Shown here in pieces: positions 1 to 7,560 of a stretch of 11,961 nt of DNA (position 1 is the stretch's first letter; every line of letters begins with the position of its first letter). Both the position numbers and the translations under genes were made by a program. The stretch comes from Pseudomonadota bacterium. Its GTDB lineage: Bacteria > Pseudomonadota > Alphaproteobacteria > Rhizobiales > Rhizobiaceae. The notes beneath the pieces are model-generated. The model saw only the letters and a program-made list of their open reading frames with translations, did not search any database and was not told where the DNA came from. The stretch is from positions 1 through 11,961 of the forward strand of contig QGUU01000033.1 in assembly GCA_003242525.1 (NCBI GenBank). Reading direction: 5' to 3'.

Positions 1-602
1 CCAATAGGCTTGCCTGGGGCCAGAACAGTGGGCAGCAGGCCCGGATCCAGGCCCGTCCGGTCCACCCAGTCAGGCCAATCCCTTGCGACCGGGTCGTAAC
101 CGGTCTTGAGGGCATTGTTTTCATCGCTCACGTCGAAGCGACCCGAGAACCTGCCGGCAATCCAGTCGGCCTGGTGGATGATGTGCCGGACGCCGTCGTA
201 CCGGGAAAACTCCAGGGCCTTGGCAAGTCCGGATGTTGGCCCGTGGGCTGCGCTGGTTGGCGGCGCGAGAGCAGCTATGTGGTCCAGCATTGCCTGATCC
301 TGGACCACGTCGTTGTACATCATGGCGGCTGCCTGCGGCGTGCCCGCCCCGTCTACCGCCAAGATCGTGCCGGACGTGCCATCCACCGCAATTGCCCTGA
401 CCGCCGCCGGGTCGACCTGCGACAACAAGGCTGAAAGCGCCGTCTCCACCGCCGCCCGCCACACGAAGGGATCGCGGCTGTCGGTTCCATGCGCATCCAT
501 GCGCGATTCCGACCTGGCGACCGTCTCGAAGCCGGCATCCATTGCAAGGACCCGCGCCCCCGACGTGCCGACATCTATGCCGATGGCAAGTCCCGTCGTC
601 AT
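1..602 (-). CDS. FGGY-family carbohydrate kinase, D-ribulokinase-like (C-terminus beyond window)
   Basis: ATP-dependent sugar kinase, presumably cytoplasmic. Only the first 200 codons are present; the frame is open to the left edge. The N-terminal FGGY fold is clear: a phosphate-binding loop GIDVGTSGARV at residues 8-18, a second strand-loop AVDGTSGTILAVD at about 72-84, and the motif MMYND at 94-98. The DGTSGT and MYND combination resembles the SePSK/XK-1 type of ribulokinase-like kinases rather than classical xylulokinases (family recollection). The start ATG at 602-600 puts the Gly-rich loop close to the N-terminus, and an AAGG lies about 10 nt upstream. It is the third gene of the operon, 88 bp after the dehydrogenase. 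The catalytic Asp and the ATP-binding C-terminal domain lie outside the window, so intactness cannot be judged and the substrate is unknown. Confidence 0.85.
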   Translation of the reverse strand, partial: MTTGLAIGIDVGTSGARVLAMDAGFETVARSESRMDAHGTDSRDPFVWRAAVETALSALLSQVDPAAVRAIAVDGTSGTILAVDGAGTPQAAAMMYNDVVQDQAMLDHIAALAPPTSAAHGPTSGLAKALEFSRYDGVRHIIHQADWIAGRFSGRFDVSDENNALKTGYDPVARDWPDWVDRTGLDPGLLPTVLAPGKPI

Positions 603-690
603 GGCATGTACACCTTGCGCGGATCACTTCGGCGGAACGGCGAAGCCGCGTTCGCGATATGTGAGGAGGGTCGCTTCACGCTCTTACGGT

Positions 691-1734
691 TCAGCATGGG
701 CTTATAGGCGGCATTCCGGCCATGAACCGCCTTATTTCCTCGGCGCATCGCTGGGCTGCATAGGTCACCGTCTTCACCGATGCACCGGCAATATGGGGGG
801 TGAGGGTCACATTCGGCAGCTTCAACAACTCCCAATCAGAAGGCACGGGCTCGACGGCAAACGTATCCAGCACGGCGCCGCCAAGATGTCCGCTGGCGAG
901 CGCGGCATGAAGCGCATCGTAATCCACCAACGGCCCCCGGGCCGTGTTCACGAGCAGAGCGCCCGGCTTCATCCGGGCCAACGTCTCGGCGTTGATGAAA
1001 TGGCGGGTTTCATCCGTCACGCGCGCATGTAATGTCACGACGTCGGCTTCAGCAAGCAGTTGATCGAAACCCGCAAGACAAACGCCTGCGCTGCGATCCT
1101 CCCCGGAGAGCTGCACATAGGGGTCGGCGACCAATATGCGGCTGCCGAATGCCCTCAGAAGCCGCACCACCCGCGTGCCAATCGCGCCATAGCCGACGAC
1201 GCCCACGGTCAGTTCGCTCAGTTCCCTTCCGGTGCGGTCGGCGCGGTAGAGGTCTCCGCGCCATTCGCCACGTCTCATCGTCTCGTCACCCAAGCGGATG
1301 AGCCGCGTCTCGCTCAATATGGCGCCTATCGTGAACTCGGCCACCGCGCTGGCATTGCGGCCTGGCACGTTGACGACCCTGACGCCGCGCTGCCGGGCAG
1401 CCTCCACATCTATGTTGACGGGCCCGCCGCGCGACACGGCAATCATTCTGAGGCTCGGAAGCCGGCTAAGCATGGCGGACGACATTGGCGCAAGATGCGT
1501 TACCAGTATCTCCGCGTCGCCGACGAAATCTACCACGTCGTCGGCGCTGCCAAAATATTCCTTCAGGCCGTCCATGCCCGCCACGGCATAACCATGCTCC
1601 ATAGGCTCATCCGGCCAGGCATCCTCCCGCAGCCTGATGTCGTGCCCGCTGCCGCAGGCCTTCTCGATCTCGGTCCCGAAGACCTGCGGCAACATGAAAC
1701 GATCGCCGATGACCGCAATCCTGCGCGACGTCAT
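691..1734 (-). CDS. D-isomer-specific 2-hydroxyacid dehydrogenase (NAD-dependent)
   Basis: Oxidises or reduces a D-2-hydroxyacid/2-keto acid pair with NAD(H); 347 residues, normal for the family. The Rossmann motif GYGAIG is at residues 181-186, followed by an acidic residue after the next strand (D204). The catalytic triad is visible as Arg266 (NTARGPLVD), Glu295 (FAVEPVP) and His314 (TPHIAGAS). The segment SRGGPVNID with NVPGRNASAVAEF (about 101-134) marks a phosphoglycerate-dehydrogenase-like subgroup; I recall Bacillus YoaD as similar and lying beside an FGGY kinase, which would match this context. I chose the ATG at 1734 because it overlaps the stop of the upstream kinase as ATGA and has GGGAG 6 nt ahead. 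A longer in-frame start at 1791 lies inside the kinase gene and adds 19 atypical residues. The substrate is probably a sugar acid or its phosphate made by the neighbouring kinases (inference). Confidence 0.93.
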   Translation of the reverse strand: MTSRRIAVIGDRFMLPQVFGTEIEKACGSGHDIRLREDAWPDEPMEHGYAVAGMDGLKEYFGSADDVVDFVGDAEILVTHLAPMSSAMLSRLPSLRMIAVSRGGPVNIDVEAARQRGVRVVNVPGRNASAVAEFTIGAILSETRLIRLGDETMRRGEWRGDLYRADRTGRELSELTVGVVGYGAIGTRVVRLLRAFGSRILVADPYVQLSGEDRSAGVCLAGFDQLLAEADVVTLHARVTDETRHFINAETLARMKPGALLVNTARGPLVDYDALHAALASGHLGGAVLDTFAVEPVPSDWELLKLPNVTLTPHIAGASVKTVTYAAQRCAEEIRRFMAGMPPISPC

Positions 1735-3311
1735 GGCCGCTCCCGAACCGTTTGGCCGTTCCCCTGCCGTGCAGCCGCAAGCGAGCGCCATACCGGCTGC
1801 AATCCCCTACGTGCCGCAACATAGGAGTCGAACAGGGTGCTGTAATGTGCGGCCAGCTTCGGGTCAGGTTCCTCCGCCTCGCCAAGCAACGGGTCGACCC
1901 ATCGGTCCGCGCAGTCATCCATCGTCGCGAACTCGCCAATCGAGACTGCGGCGATCATCGCGGCGCCGGCAGCGCCGGCTTCCGCACGCTGGCTGGTTCT
2001 TATTCGCGTTCCAAGAACTGCCCCCAGCACGGCGCGAACAACCGGGCTGCGTGCCGCCCCTCCAGTGAGCCTGACTTCTTCCGGGAGCGGCCCCATGGCG
2101 GCGTAGCAATCGCGCACGGCAAAACCGATGCCCTCGATAACGGAACGGACGAGGTCTGCGAAACCGTGCCGCTGCGAGATCCCGATGAAGCCGGCACGGG
2201 CATTGCCATCGACAAATGGACCTCGTTCGCCTGCTTCGGAAATGAAGGGTTGGAACAGGATCGACCCGGGCTCCGCTCCGGCGATCCAGCCGTCGATGAA
2301 ATCGATCAGTTCCTCGCGCACGACCCGGCTTCCCTGCGATGCCAGAATGTCCTGAGCGAGTCCCAGAACCCAGTCTATGTTCAGCGTGGCGGCGAGGCTG
2401 GACTGCAGCTGCGCATAGGTTTCCGGGGCCGGCATGCACATCGTGTATCCCGTGGCATCGTCGTTGAGCTGTACCGCATCGGCAGAGGTGACAAGACGCA
2501 TGTTCATGCCCGTCGAGCCGATGATGGTGCATCCCGGCTTGGCCTTGCGGTCAAGCAGCCCGGCTCCCAGGCCGGTGCAGACGACATCGATGTAGCCGAG
2601 CACCACCGGCGTGCCGGCGCCAAGCCCGATCAGGTCGGCCGCCTCTTGCGAGAGCGGGGCGTATTCACGCGTCCCATCGACGATTGGAGGAAGCAGGTGG
2701 CGCAGGCTCTCCAGCCCAAGCAGGCGGATGACCTCGTCGCTGTAATCGCGAGTCCGGAAATCTCCGAAGGTAAAGCACCCTTCCGATGGATCGGTAGCGC
2801 GCTCTCCGGTAAGCTTGAAATAGAGCCAGTCCTTGCAATGGAACGCCGTGGCGGCACTCTGCAGGCGCTCGGGCATATGCCGCAGTATGTGCATCAGTTG
2901 CGCGCCCTGCTGGCAGGCAGCGAGGCCCGTGGCGGTTCTCTCGAACCGGGCCCGGTCGTCCGGGCTCGCACGCATCCCCTCAACGGTTGCGGCGGCGCGG
3001 GCGTCCAGCCACAGCCAGGCCGGACCAACCGGCTCGCCCCTGCTGTCGATGAGCCACGTGCCGTCGCCCTGCCCCGTCACTGCGATCGCGGCCGTCCGGC
3101 GCGCAAGATCGGGCAATTTTTCCACCAGCCGGCGCAAGGTGCCGACCGTATCCGCCCAGGTGCGCGCGAGATCCTGCTCGGCCCCGCCGTCTGGCAGGAT
3201 TGCATAGCTGTTGGGCGTTGACGCCGCAGCGATCTGCGCCCCCGCAAGGTCGAATGCGACAGCCTTTATGATCGATGTGCCCGCATCAATTCCGATGATT
3301 ACGTCACGCAT
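1731..3311 (-). CDS. FGGY-family carbohydrate kinase, erythritol kinase (EryA)-like
   Basis: ATP-dependent kinase of a polyol or sugar; 526 residues, full length for FGGY kinases. The N-terminal phosphate loop GIDAGTSIIKAV is at 7-18, TGQGDGTWLID at 79-89, WLDARA at 101-106 and CKDWLYFKLTGERATDPSE at 159-177. The probable catalytic Asp is D242 in GYIDVVCTGLGAG. The C-terminal ATP site shows GSTGMNMR (265-272) and LTGGAARSPV (415-424). Several of these segments agree with what I remember of rhizobial and Brucella erythritol kinase, but no eryB/eryC/eryD is present here, so I withhold the symbol. It is the first gene of a minus-strand operon. The ATG at 3311 is preceded by AAAGGA about 10 nt upstream, and the gene ends in a 4-bp overlap with the dehydrogenase. 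An LsrK-like or pentitol kinase role is the main alternative. Confidence 0.93.
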   Translation of the reverse strand: MRDVIIGIDAGTSIIKAVAFDLAGAQIAAASTPNSYAILPDGGAEQDLARTWADTVGTLRRLVEKLPDLARRTAAIAVTGQGDGTWLIDSRGEPVGPAWLWLDARAAATVEGMRASPDDRARFERTATGLAACQQGAQLMHILRHMPERLQSAATAFHCKDWLYFKLTGERATDPSEGCFTFGDFRTRDYSDEVIRLLGLESLRHLLPPIVDGTREYAPLSQEAADLIGLGAGTPVVLGYIDVVCTGLGAGLLDRKAKPGCTIIGSTGMNMRLVTSADAVQLNDDATGYTMCMPAPETYAQLQSSLAATLNIDWVLGLAQDILASQGSRVVREELIDFIDGWIAGAEPGSILFQPFISEAGERGPFVDGNARAGFIGISQRHGFADLVRSVIEGIGFAVRDCYAAMGPLPEEVRLTGGAARSPVVRAVLGAVLGTRIRTSQRAEAGAAGAAMIAAVSIGEFATMDDCADRWVDPLLGEAEEPDPKLAAHYSTLFDSYVAARRGLQPVWRSLAAARQGNGQTVRERP

Positions 3312-3677
3312 GAATTCGGCGTCCTTTGACGATCATCCCCTACAACCTCCTGGCGGGCGCAGCCGGCCACACATTACCATTTCGCGCAGGCCCACCGGGA
3401 AAACTAGTCTCGGAGTGCTCGCAAAACCACCCGCACCTGTTACGGTGAAATTTTTGGCATGTTTTGCAAAAAAATTCCGCCTTCGTCAAAATCGGTGCTT
3501 CGGCGGCCTCTATCAAGGCAATGCAATGGAAAGCTTCGAGCGGTGACACCGGCTTCATCGACCTTCGGCCCCTGCCGCAGCATCCCGGACACGCCAGAGG
3601 TTTTGCCATGCAGCCTTGGCAGCGGCCGAAGGGGGCTTGCTAAGCGAGAGCCGAGCGCTTAAACGTCCGCCGCGAGC
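3312..3677. other. Intergenic region between kinase operon and tRNA-Val
   Basis: No credible gene is present. This is the 5' region of the minus-strand sugar-kinase operon and the region upstream of the plus-strand tRNA. It contains an AT-rich patch (about 3444-3481) with a clear inverted repeat, described separately. Close to the tRNA, CTTGCT (about 3636-3641) and CTTAAA (about 3658-3663) are 16 nt apart and could be a weak tRNA promoter, though this is low certainty. No sigma70 promoter for the kinase operon stands out. Confidence 0.5.
3444..3481. promoter_or_regulatory. AT-rich imperfect inverted repeat, candidate operator of the kinase operon
   Basis: GGTGAAATTTTT (3444-3455) and AAAAATTCCGCC (3470-3481) are complementary over 10 of 12 positions, plus one G.T wobble, with a 14-nt spacer. 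Inside the spacer and right arm sits the perfect 10-bp palindrome TTTTGCAAAA (3462-3471), nearly sharing the same centre. The patch is strikingly AT-rich for this genome and lies about 135-170 bp upstream of the first kinase gene. This suits a binding site for a sugar-responsive regulator (LacI, GntR, DeoR or SorC type), but the regulator is not in the window. It could alternatively form an RNA hairpin. Confidence 0.4.
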
Positions 3678-3753
<76 letters not shown>

Positions 3754-4083
3754 TTCCAAGCCTTGACTTCCAAGGAAATGGCGCTGACCGTCCAGGCAGT
3801 TGCCGCAGATGTCGCAGGCCAACTCCCTGCCATATCCGATCGTTGGCATCAGATGCCCTGCTGGTTCAACGGGCCCGAGTGATGGAAGCACTCTCGAATT
3901 GGTTCAGCCGGCGCCAGTTCATCAACTTGCCTGCGCATCGCGCGGCATCGCTGCGCCGGCACGGCAATTCCGTCACGACAAGAACGATCCATCCGCGGCC
4001 ATTTTATTCGTAGAGAGACGTTGAGGTCTTTGCTAGCTTCCCGCGCAACGCGCGCTGGCGCAGAAACTGCAAGGGACTAAGTC
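3754..4083. other. Intergenic region between tRNA-Val and hydrolase gene
   Basis: About 330 bp without a supportable gene. Just after the tRNA, CCTTG-ACTTC-CAAGG (3761-3775) forms a small 5-bp hairpin without a T-run, at best a weak processing or termination signal. The remainder should hold the hydrolase promoter, but no convincing -35/-10 pair was found. A small CGCG-CAA-CGCG hairpin (about 4052-4062) lies in the leader shortly before the ribosome binding site AAGGGA (4071-4076). Confidence 0.4.
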
Positions 4084-5328
4084 ATGAAGGGAATCGGCCT
4101 GAGCCGGTCTGTCCGGATCGTTTCGTTTGTATTGGCGCTGGCCGGCGCATTCGCCATTCTCCCGCCTGGCCCTCAGGTCCGGGCGCAAACATTGCTGGAC
4201 GATTTTATCCAAGGGCTCAAATATGAACTGATCGGCACCTGGAAGGCCGATCGGCTCAACGAGATCCTGAAAAGGGATTTTCCCGATTTCTCCGGAGTGC
4301 CGGTGGAGTACACGCCAGCGCGCAATGATGTTCGGCTCTATCGTGTCCGCTATGACTCGGTGGTCCCCGAACAAGGCAACCGGCCAATACGCACGTCCGG
4401 GCTCGTTGCCGTTCCCGATGTGGAGGGCGGAGAATTTCCGCTCGTGTCCTACCAACATGGAACGGTCTATGGAAAGGAAGAGGTCCCTTCGATGCCGGAG
4501 CACTCGCCCGAAACCCAACTCATGATCGCCCAGTTCGCCGGCCAGGGCTATATCGTCATTGGCGCCGACTATTTCGGCATGGGCGACTCCACCGAGCCCG
4601 AAGGTTACATGGTCAAGGGAAGCCATCAGCAGGCGACGGTGGACATGTTGCTCGCCGGCCAGAAGGTGATCCGCGAGCTTGGTTTCCAGACAGGCGACCT
4701 GTTTTTGGCCGGCTGGTCACAGGGCGGCTTCGTCACCATGGCACTGCTGGAAAAGCTGGAGGAGTTCGGCATACCGGTTGCTGCAGCGGCCACGGCATCC
4801 GCGCCGATCGACCTGTCTGCCGCGATGAAAGGCATGCTCTTTTTTCCGCGCGAGATCGACGCTCCCTGGATTGGCACAACCTTCATCCTGTCGTCCTTCG
4901 CTTACGAACACTATTATGATGTGCCGGGTCTTGCCGCATCCGTCATCAAGCCCGAGCACTACGAAGTTGCGCGGAAAGCCTATCTGCGCGAACCGTTCGA
5001 CGTGGCCGAAATTCCGATGGATTTGAGGGAACTGCTGCGCCCGGAGCTATTTGAACCCGGTTACTTCCACTCCAGCTTGTTCGGACGCCTGATGACCAAC
5101 ACTCAAGCCTATCGCCGTATCTTCCGCACGCCCGTTCGCAACTATTACGGCGACGCGGATGAAGCGATCCCGGTGGGCATTGCCCGGCTGGCTATGGTCT
5201 ATCAGCAGAGTCTCGGGGCAGGCAATGAGATGGTGCAGGCCATCTCTACCGGCAGCACCGATCATCGCGGCACCTATGCCGTTGCCGTGCCGAAGTGGAA
5301 AAGCTGGTTCGACGAACTGGCGCAGTGA
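4084..5328 (+). CDS. Secreted alpha/beta-hydrolase (esterase/lipase-like)
   Basis: Predicted exported serine hydrolase of 414 residues. Residues 1-35 form a signal peptide: basic start with R8 and R11, hydrophobic core 12-26, and probable cleavage after VRA near residue 34. The mature part is an alpha/beta-hydrolase: strand and oxyanion region SYQHGT (122-127), then GADYFGMGDS (160-169), and the nucleophile elbow GWSQG (210-214) with Ser212. The likely acid is Asp359 in YGDADEAIP and the base His394 in STDHRGT, completing the triad in the usual order. The overall pattern recalls secretory-lipase or carboxylesterase groups, but the substrate cannot be read. The ATG at 4084 has AAGGGA 7 nt upstream and gives the signal peptide directly. 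The gene stands alone, with long spacers on both sides, so context gives no functional hint beyond possible nutrient scavenging in the periplasm. Confidence 0.9.
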   Translation: MKGIGLSRSVRIVSFVLALAGAFAILPPGPQVRAQTLLDDFIQGLKYELIGTWKADRLNEILKRDFPDFSGVPVEYTPARNDVRLYRVRYDSVVPEQGNRPIRTSGLVAVPDVEGGEFPLVSYQHGTVYGKEEVPSMPEHSPETQLMIAQFAGQGYIVIGADYFGMGDSTEPEGYMVKGSHQQATVDMLLAGQKVIRELGFQTGDLFLAGWSQGGFVTMALLEKLEEFGIPVAAAATASAPIDLSAAMKGMLFFPREIDAPWIGTTFILSSFAYEHYYDVPGLAASVIKPEHYEVARKAYLREPFDVAEIPMDLRELLRPELFEPGYFHSSLFGRLMTNTQAYRRIFRTPVRNYYGDADEAIPVGIARLAMVYQQSLGAGNEMVQAISTGSTDHRGTYAVAVPKWKSWFDELAQ

Positions 5329-5734
5329 GAAGCCGGGGAGTGGCCGGTCGGTCAATTCGTGAAAGGCCGGCGGAAGCGGAACTTGCGTGGCGTGACCATG
5401 ACACTCGAAGCAAGTGAGCGTGATCACGGCAGGCGCCGGCCATTCTCGTAACCCTGAAAGCGGCCGGCTGGCCGCCTGCGACATGCGCGGTATGTCGGCG
5501 CGATGACCATATCGGGTCCCGTTGCGGCCCCGTGCAGCCTCGCCTGCCCCTAACCGCTTCCAGAACGCTCCCGCGTGCCCTCTCCCTGGCCGCACTTCCA
5601 GTCCATACCGCCACCTCATCACAAATTGACAGACCCCGGGCCGGCTCAGGGAACAAACCTTCTTGCAAATAGTTCTCATTTGCGGCAAGACTCGCTTATC
5701 TGATCGAAAATCAAATGCACACCTGGAGGCATTT
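5329..5734. other. Intergenic region between hydrolase and sitA
   Basis: 406 bp without a credible gene. Two adjacent hairpins, GCGGCC-GGCT-GGCCGC (5460-5475) and CGACAT-N7-ATGTCG (5479-5497), lie about 130 bp after the hydrolase stop; neither has a T-run. A perfect palindrome CGTGATCACG is at 5419-5428. A TTGACA hexamer at 5626-5631 has no matching -10. The right end carries the Mur-box-like operator and the sitA leader. Confidence 0.5.
5661..5690. promoter_or_regulatory. Mur/Fur-box-like operator upstream of sitA
   Basis: GCAAAT-N7-ATTTGC (5665-5683) is an inverted repeat with perfect 6-bp arms. It matches the TGCAAAT-type sites known for alphaproteobacterial Mur/Fur at sitA (Mur-responsive sequence), as I remember them. 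A second inverted repeat, TCTTGC (5661-5666) with GCAAGA (5685-5690), encloses it with a centre shifted by 1.5 bp, so two overlapping dimer sites are possible. The site ends 51 bp before the sitA start, where it would cover or flank the promoter. Repression by the Mur protein encoded downstream under Mn sufficiency is the expected mode (inference). Confidence 0.75.
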
Positions 5735-6655
5735 ATGCCTGTAAACCAAGGCCGCTCGAAGGTGGTCGCAGCAATGGGAGCTATTTTTGCCACCTTGCTC
5801 ATGGCCATGTCGGCCACCGCACAGGAACAATTCAAGGCCGTGACCACCTTTACGGTCATTGCAGACATGGCACGAAACGTCGCCGGCGATGCTGCGGTCG
5901 TGGAATCGATCACCAAACCGGGAGCCGAAATTCACAACTATGCGCCGACGCCCGGCGATATCAGGCGTGCGCAGGGCGCGCAGCTCATCTTGTGGAACGG
6001 TCTCAACCTCGAAGTCTGGTTCGAAAAATTCTTCCAGAACCTCCACGATGTCCCCAGCGTTGTCGTCTCGGAAGGCATCGAACCTATCGGCATTACGGAG
6101 GGCCCCTATTCGGGCAAGCCCAATCCGCACGCATGGATGTCGCCGGCCAATGCGCTCATCTATGTCGACAACATACGCGACGCATTCGTCGCTCACGATC
6201 CGGCAAACGCCGAGGCCTACAAGGCCAATGCCGAGGCCTACAAGCAGAAGATCCGGGAGACGATCGAGCCGATCCATGAAAAGATCGAGGCCATTCCCGC
6301 CGACAAGCGCTGGCTGGTATCGAGCGAGGGCGCCTTCTCCTACCTGGCGCGGGATTTCGGCCTGAAGGAACTATATCTTTGGCCGATCAATGCAGATCAG
6401 CAAGGGACGCCTCAGCAGGTTCGCAAAGTCATCGACGCTGTCACGGCGAACAGGATTCCCGCCATTTTCAGCGAAAGCACCGTGTCGGACAAGCCGGCAA
6501 AACAGGTGGCGCGTGAAACCGGCGCACATTATGGCGGCGTGCTCTATGTCGATTCCCTCAGCGAGGCGGATGGGCCCGTACCCACCTATATCGACCTGCT
6601 GCGCGTAACATCCGACACCATTGTCCAGGGATTGGCCAAAGGTCTGTCGCAATGA
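5735..6655 (+). CDS. sitA: SitA, periplasmic Mn2+/Fe2+-binding protein of ABC transporter
   Basis: Cluster 9 (ZnuA/PsaA-type) solute-binding protein, 306 residues, that delivers divalent metal to the SitBCD permease. A signal peptide covers residues 1-29, with an ATA motif before the cut. The four metal ligands of the family appear at H67 (EIHNY), H132 (NPHAW), E198 (SSEGAFSYL) and D273 (YVDSL). The His/His/Glu/Asp set is typical of Mn/Fe binders, and the His-rich loop of zinc-specific ZnuA is absent. The ATG at 5735 has GGAGG (5725-5729) 5 nt ahead. An in-frame TTG at 5663 lies inside the operator and would spoil the signal peptide. The gene is first in the sitABCD operon, overlaps sitB by ATGA, and is probably Mur-repressed. 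Confidence 0.95.
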   Translation: MPVNQGRSKVVAAMGAIFATLLMAMSATAQEQFKAVTTFTVIADMARNVAGDAAVVESITKPGAEIHNYAPTPGDIRRAQGAQLILWNGLNLEVWFEKFFQNLHDVPSVVVSEGIEPIGITEGPYSGKPNPHAWMSPANALIYVDNIRDAFVAHDPANAEAYKANAEAYKQKIRETIEPIHEKIEAIPADKRWLVSSEGAFSYLARDFGLKELYLWPINADQQGTPQQVRKVIDAVTANRIPAIFSESTVSDKPAKQVARETGAHYGGVLYVDSLSEADGPVPTYIDLLRVTSDTIVQGLAKGLSQ

Positions 6656-7560
6656 CTGCCCCCGCCAGTTCTTCCGTCCCGGCTCAATCGGCCGCGACCG
6701 GTTCCGGCATTGCCGTCACCAATGCCACGGTCACCTATCGCAACGGCCTGACGGCGCTGCGAAACGCAAGTTTCGAAGTCCCGACCGGAACGATTACCGG
6801 CCTGGTGGGCGTCAACGGGTCAGGCAAATCGACCCTGTTCAAGGCGATCATGGGCTTCGTGCGCGTGGCCGGGGGGCGCATTGAAGTGCTTGGCATGCCC
6901 GCTGCCGAAGCGCTGCGAAAGAACCTCATCGCCTACGTACCACAGGCCGAGGAGGTAGACTGGAACTTCCCGGTGCTGGTCGAGGACGTCGTGATGATGG
7001 GGCGCTACGGCCATATGGGCTTGATGCGCATCGCCAAAGCGGCCGACCGCGAGGCGGTGTCCACGGCGCTGGCCCGGGTCGGCATGGCCGATTTCCGCAA
7101 GCGCCAGATCGGCGAATTGTCCGGGGGCCAGAAGAAACGGGTTTTCCTTGCCCGCGCCCTGGCCCAGGACGGGCGCGTCATTCTGCTCGACGAGCCTTTC
7201 ACGGGCGTCGACGTCAAGACCGAGGAAGCCATCATCGAGTTGCTCCGCGCGCTGCGCAAGGAGGGGCGGGTCATGCTCGTGTCCACACACAATCTCGGCA
7301 GCGTGCCGGAATTCTGCGACCGGACCGTGCTTCTGAAAAATACAGTGCTCGCCTACGGCCCCACTGCCGAGACCTTCACCCAGGCCAATCTGGAAAAGGC
7401 GTTCGGCGGCGTGCTCCGCCACTTTGTGCTCGGCGGTGCCAGCCTGCACGAGGACGACGACCGCCGCCGGCTCGCGGTCATCACCGATGACGAGCGGCCG
7501 CTGGTTTTCTATGGCGAGAACGGCTCAATGAAGCAGAAGCTGCGGGAGGACGGGGAGTGA
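6652..7560 (+). CDS. sitB: SitB, ATP-binding subunit of Mn2+/Fe2+ ABC transporter
   Basis: Cytoplasmic ATPase that powers metal import through SitC/SitD; 302 residues. All ABC motifs are intact: Walker [10 protein letters not shown] (53-61), Q-loop Gln98 ([10 protein letters not shown]), signature LSGGQ (156-160), Walker B VILLDE (176-181) and H-loop His213 (STHN). The VPQ..EVDWNFP segment is typical of the Mn/Zn/Fe chelate importer ATPases. Residues 1-20 form a Ser/Ala-rich N-terminal extension, and about 40 charged residues follow the domain at the C-terminus. The ATG overlaps the sitA stop by 4 bp (ATGA) and the gene ends in a GTGA overlap with sitC, implying translational coupling. Confidence 0.96.
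   Translation: MTAPASSSVPAQSAATGSGIAVTNATVTYRNGLTALRNASFEVPTGTITGLVGVNGSGKSTLFKAIMGFVRVAGGRIEVLGMPAAEALRKNLIAYVPQAEEVDWNFPVLVEDVVMMGRYGHMGLMRIAKAADREAVSTALARVGMADFRKRQIGELSGGQKKRVFLARALAQDGRVILLDEPFTGVDVKTEEAIIELLRALRKEGRVMLVSTHNLGSVPEFCDRTVLLKNTVLAYGPTAETFTQANLEKAFGGVLRHFVLGGASLHEDDDRRRLAVITDDERPLVFYGENGSMKQKLREDGE

Noticed and set aside
1735..1791. Longer dehydrogenase start at 1791
   Set aside because: The extra 19 residues lie within the kinase coding region and do not resemble the family; the ATGA overlap supports 1734.
1752..3221. Plus-strand 489-codon reading frame opposite the EryA-like kinase
   Set aside because: Long antisense frames are expected in GC-rich genes; the translation has no recognisable domain, while the minus strand is a full FGGY kinase.
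5663..5734. In-frame TTG start for sitA
   Set aside because: It falls within the Mur-box palindrome and adds residues that spoil the signal peptide; GGAGG precedes the ATG at 5735.
5047..5916. Minus-strand 289-codon frame with a CFECH (heme-like CxxCH) motif near 5400
   Set aside because: It spans the hydrolase 3' end, the intergenic region and the sitA 5' end in antisense; no domain is recognisable and a single CxxCH is easily chance.
6206..6247. 21-bp tandem repeat in sitA ([14 protein letters not shown])
   Set aside because: Alternating Ala/Tyr/Asn repeats in this helix are usual in cluster 9 binding proteins; it is probably an ordinary helical feature rather than a recent duplication.
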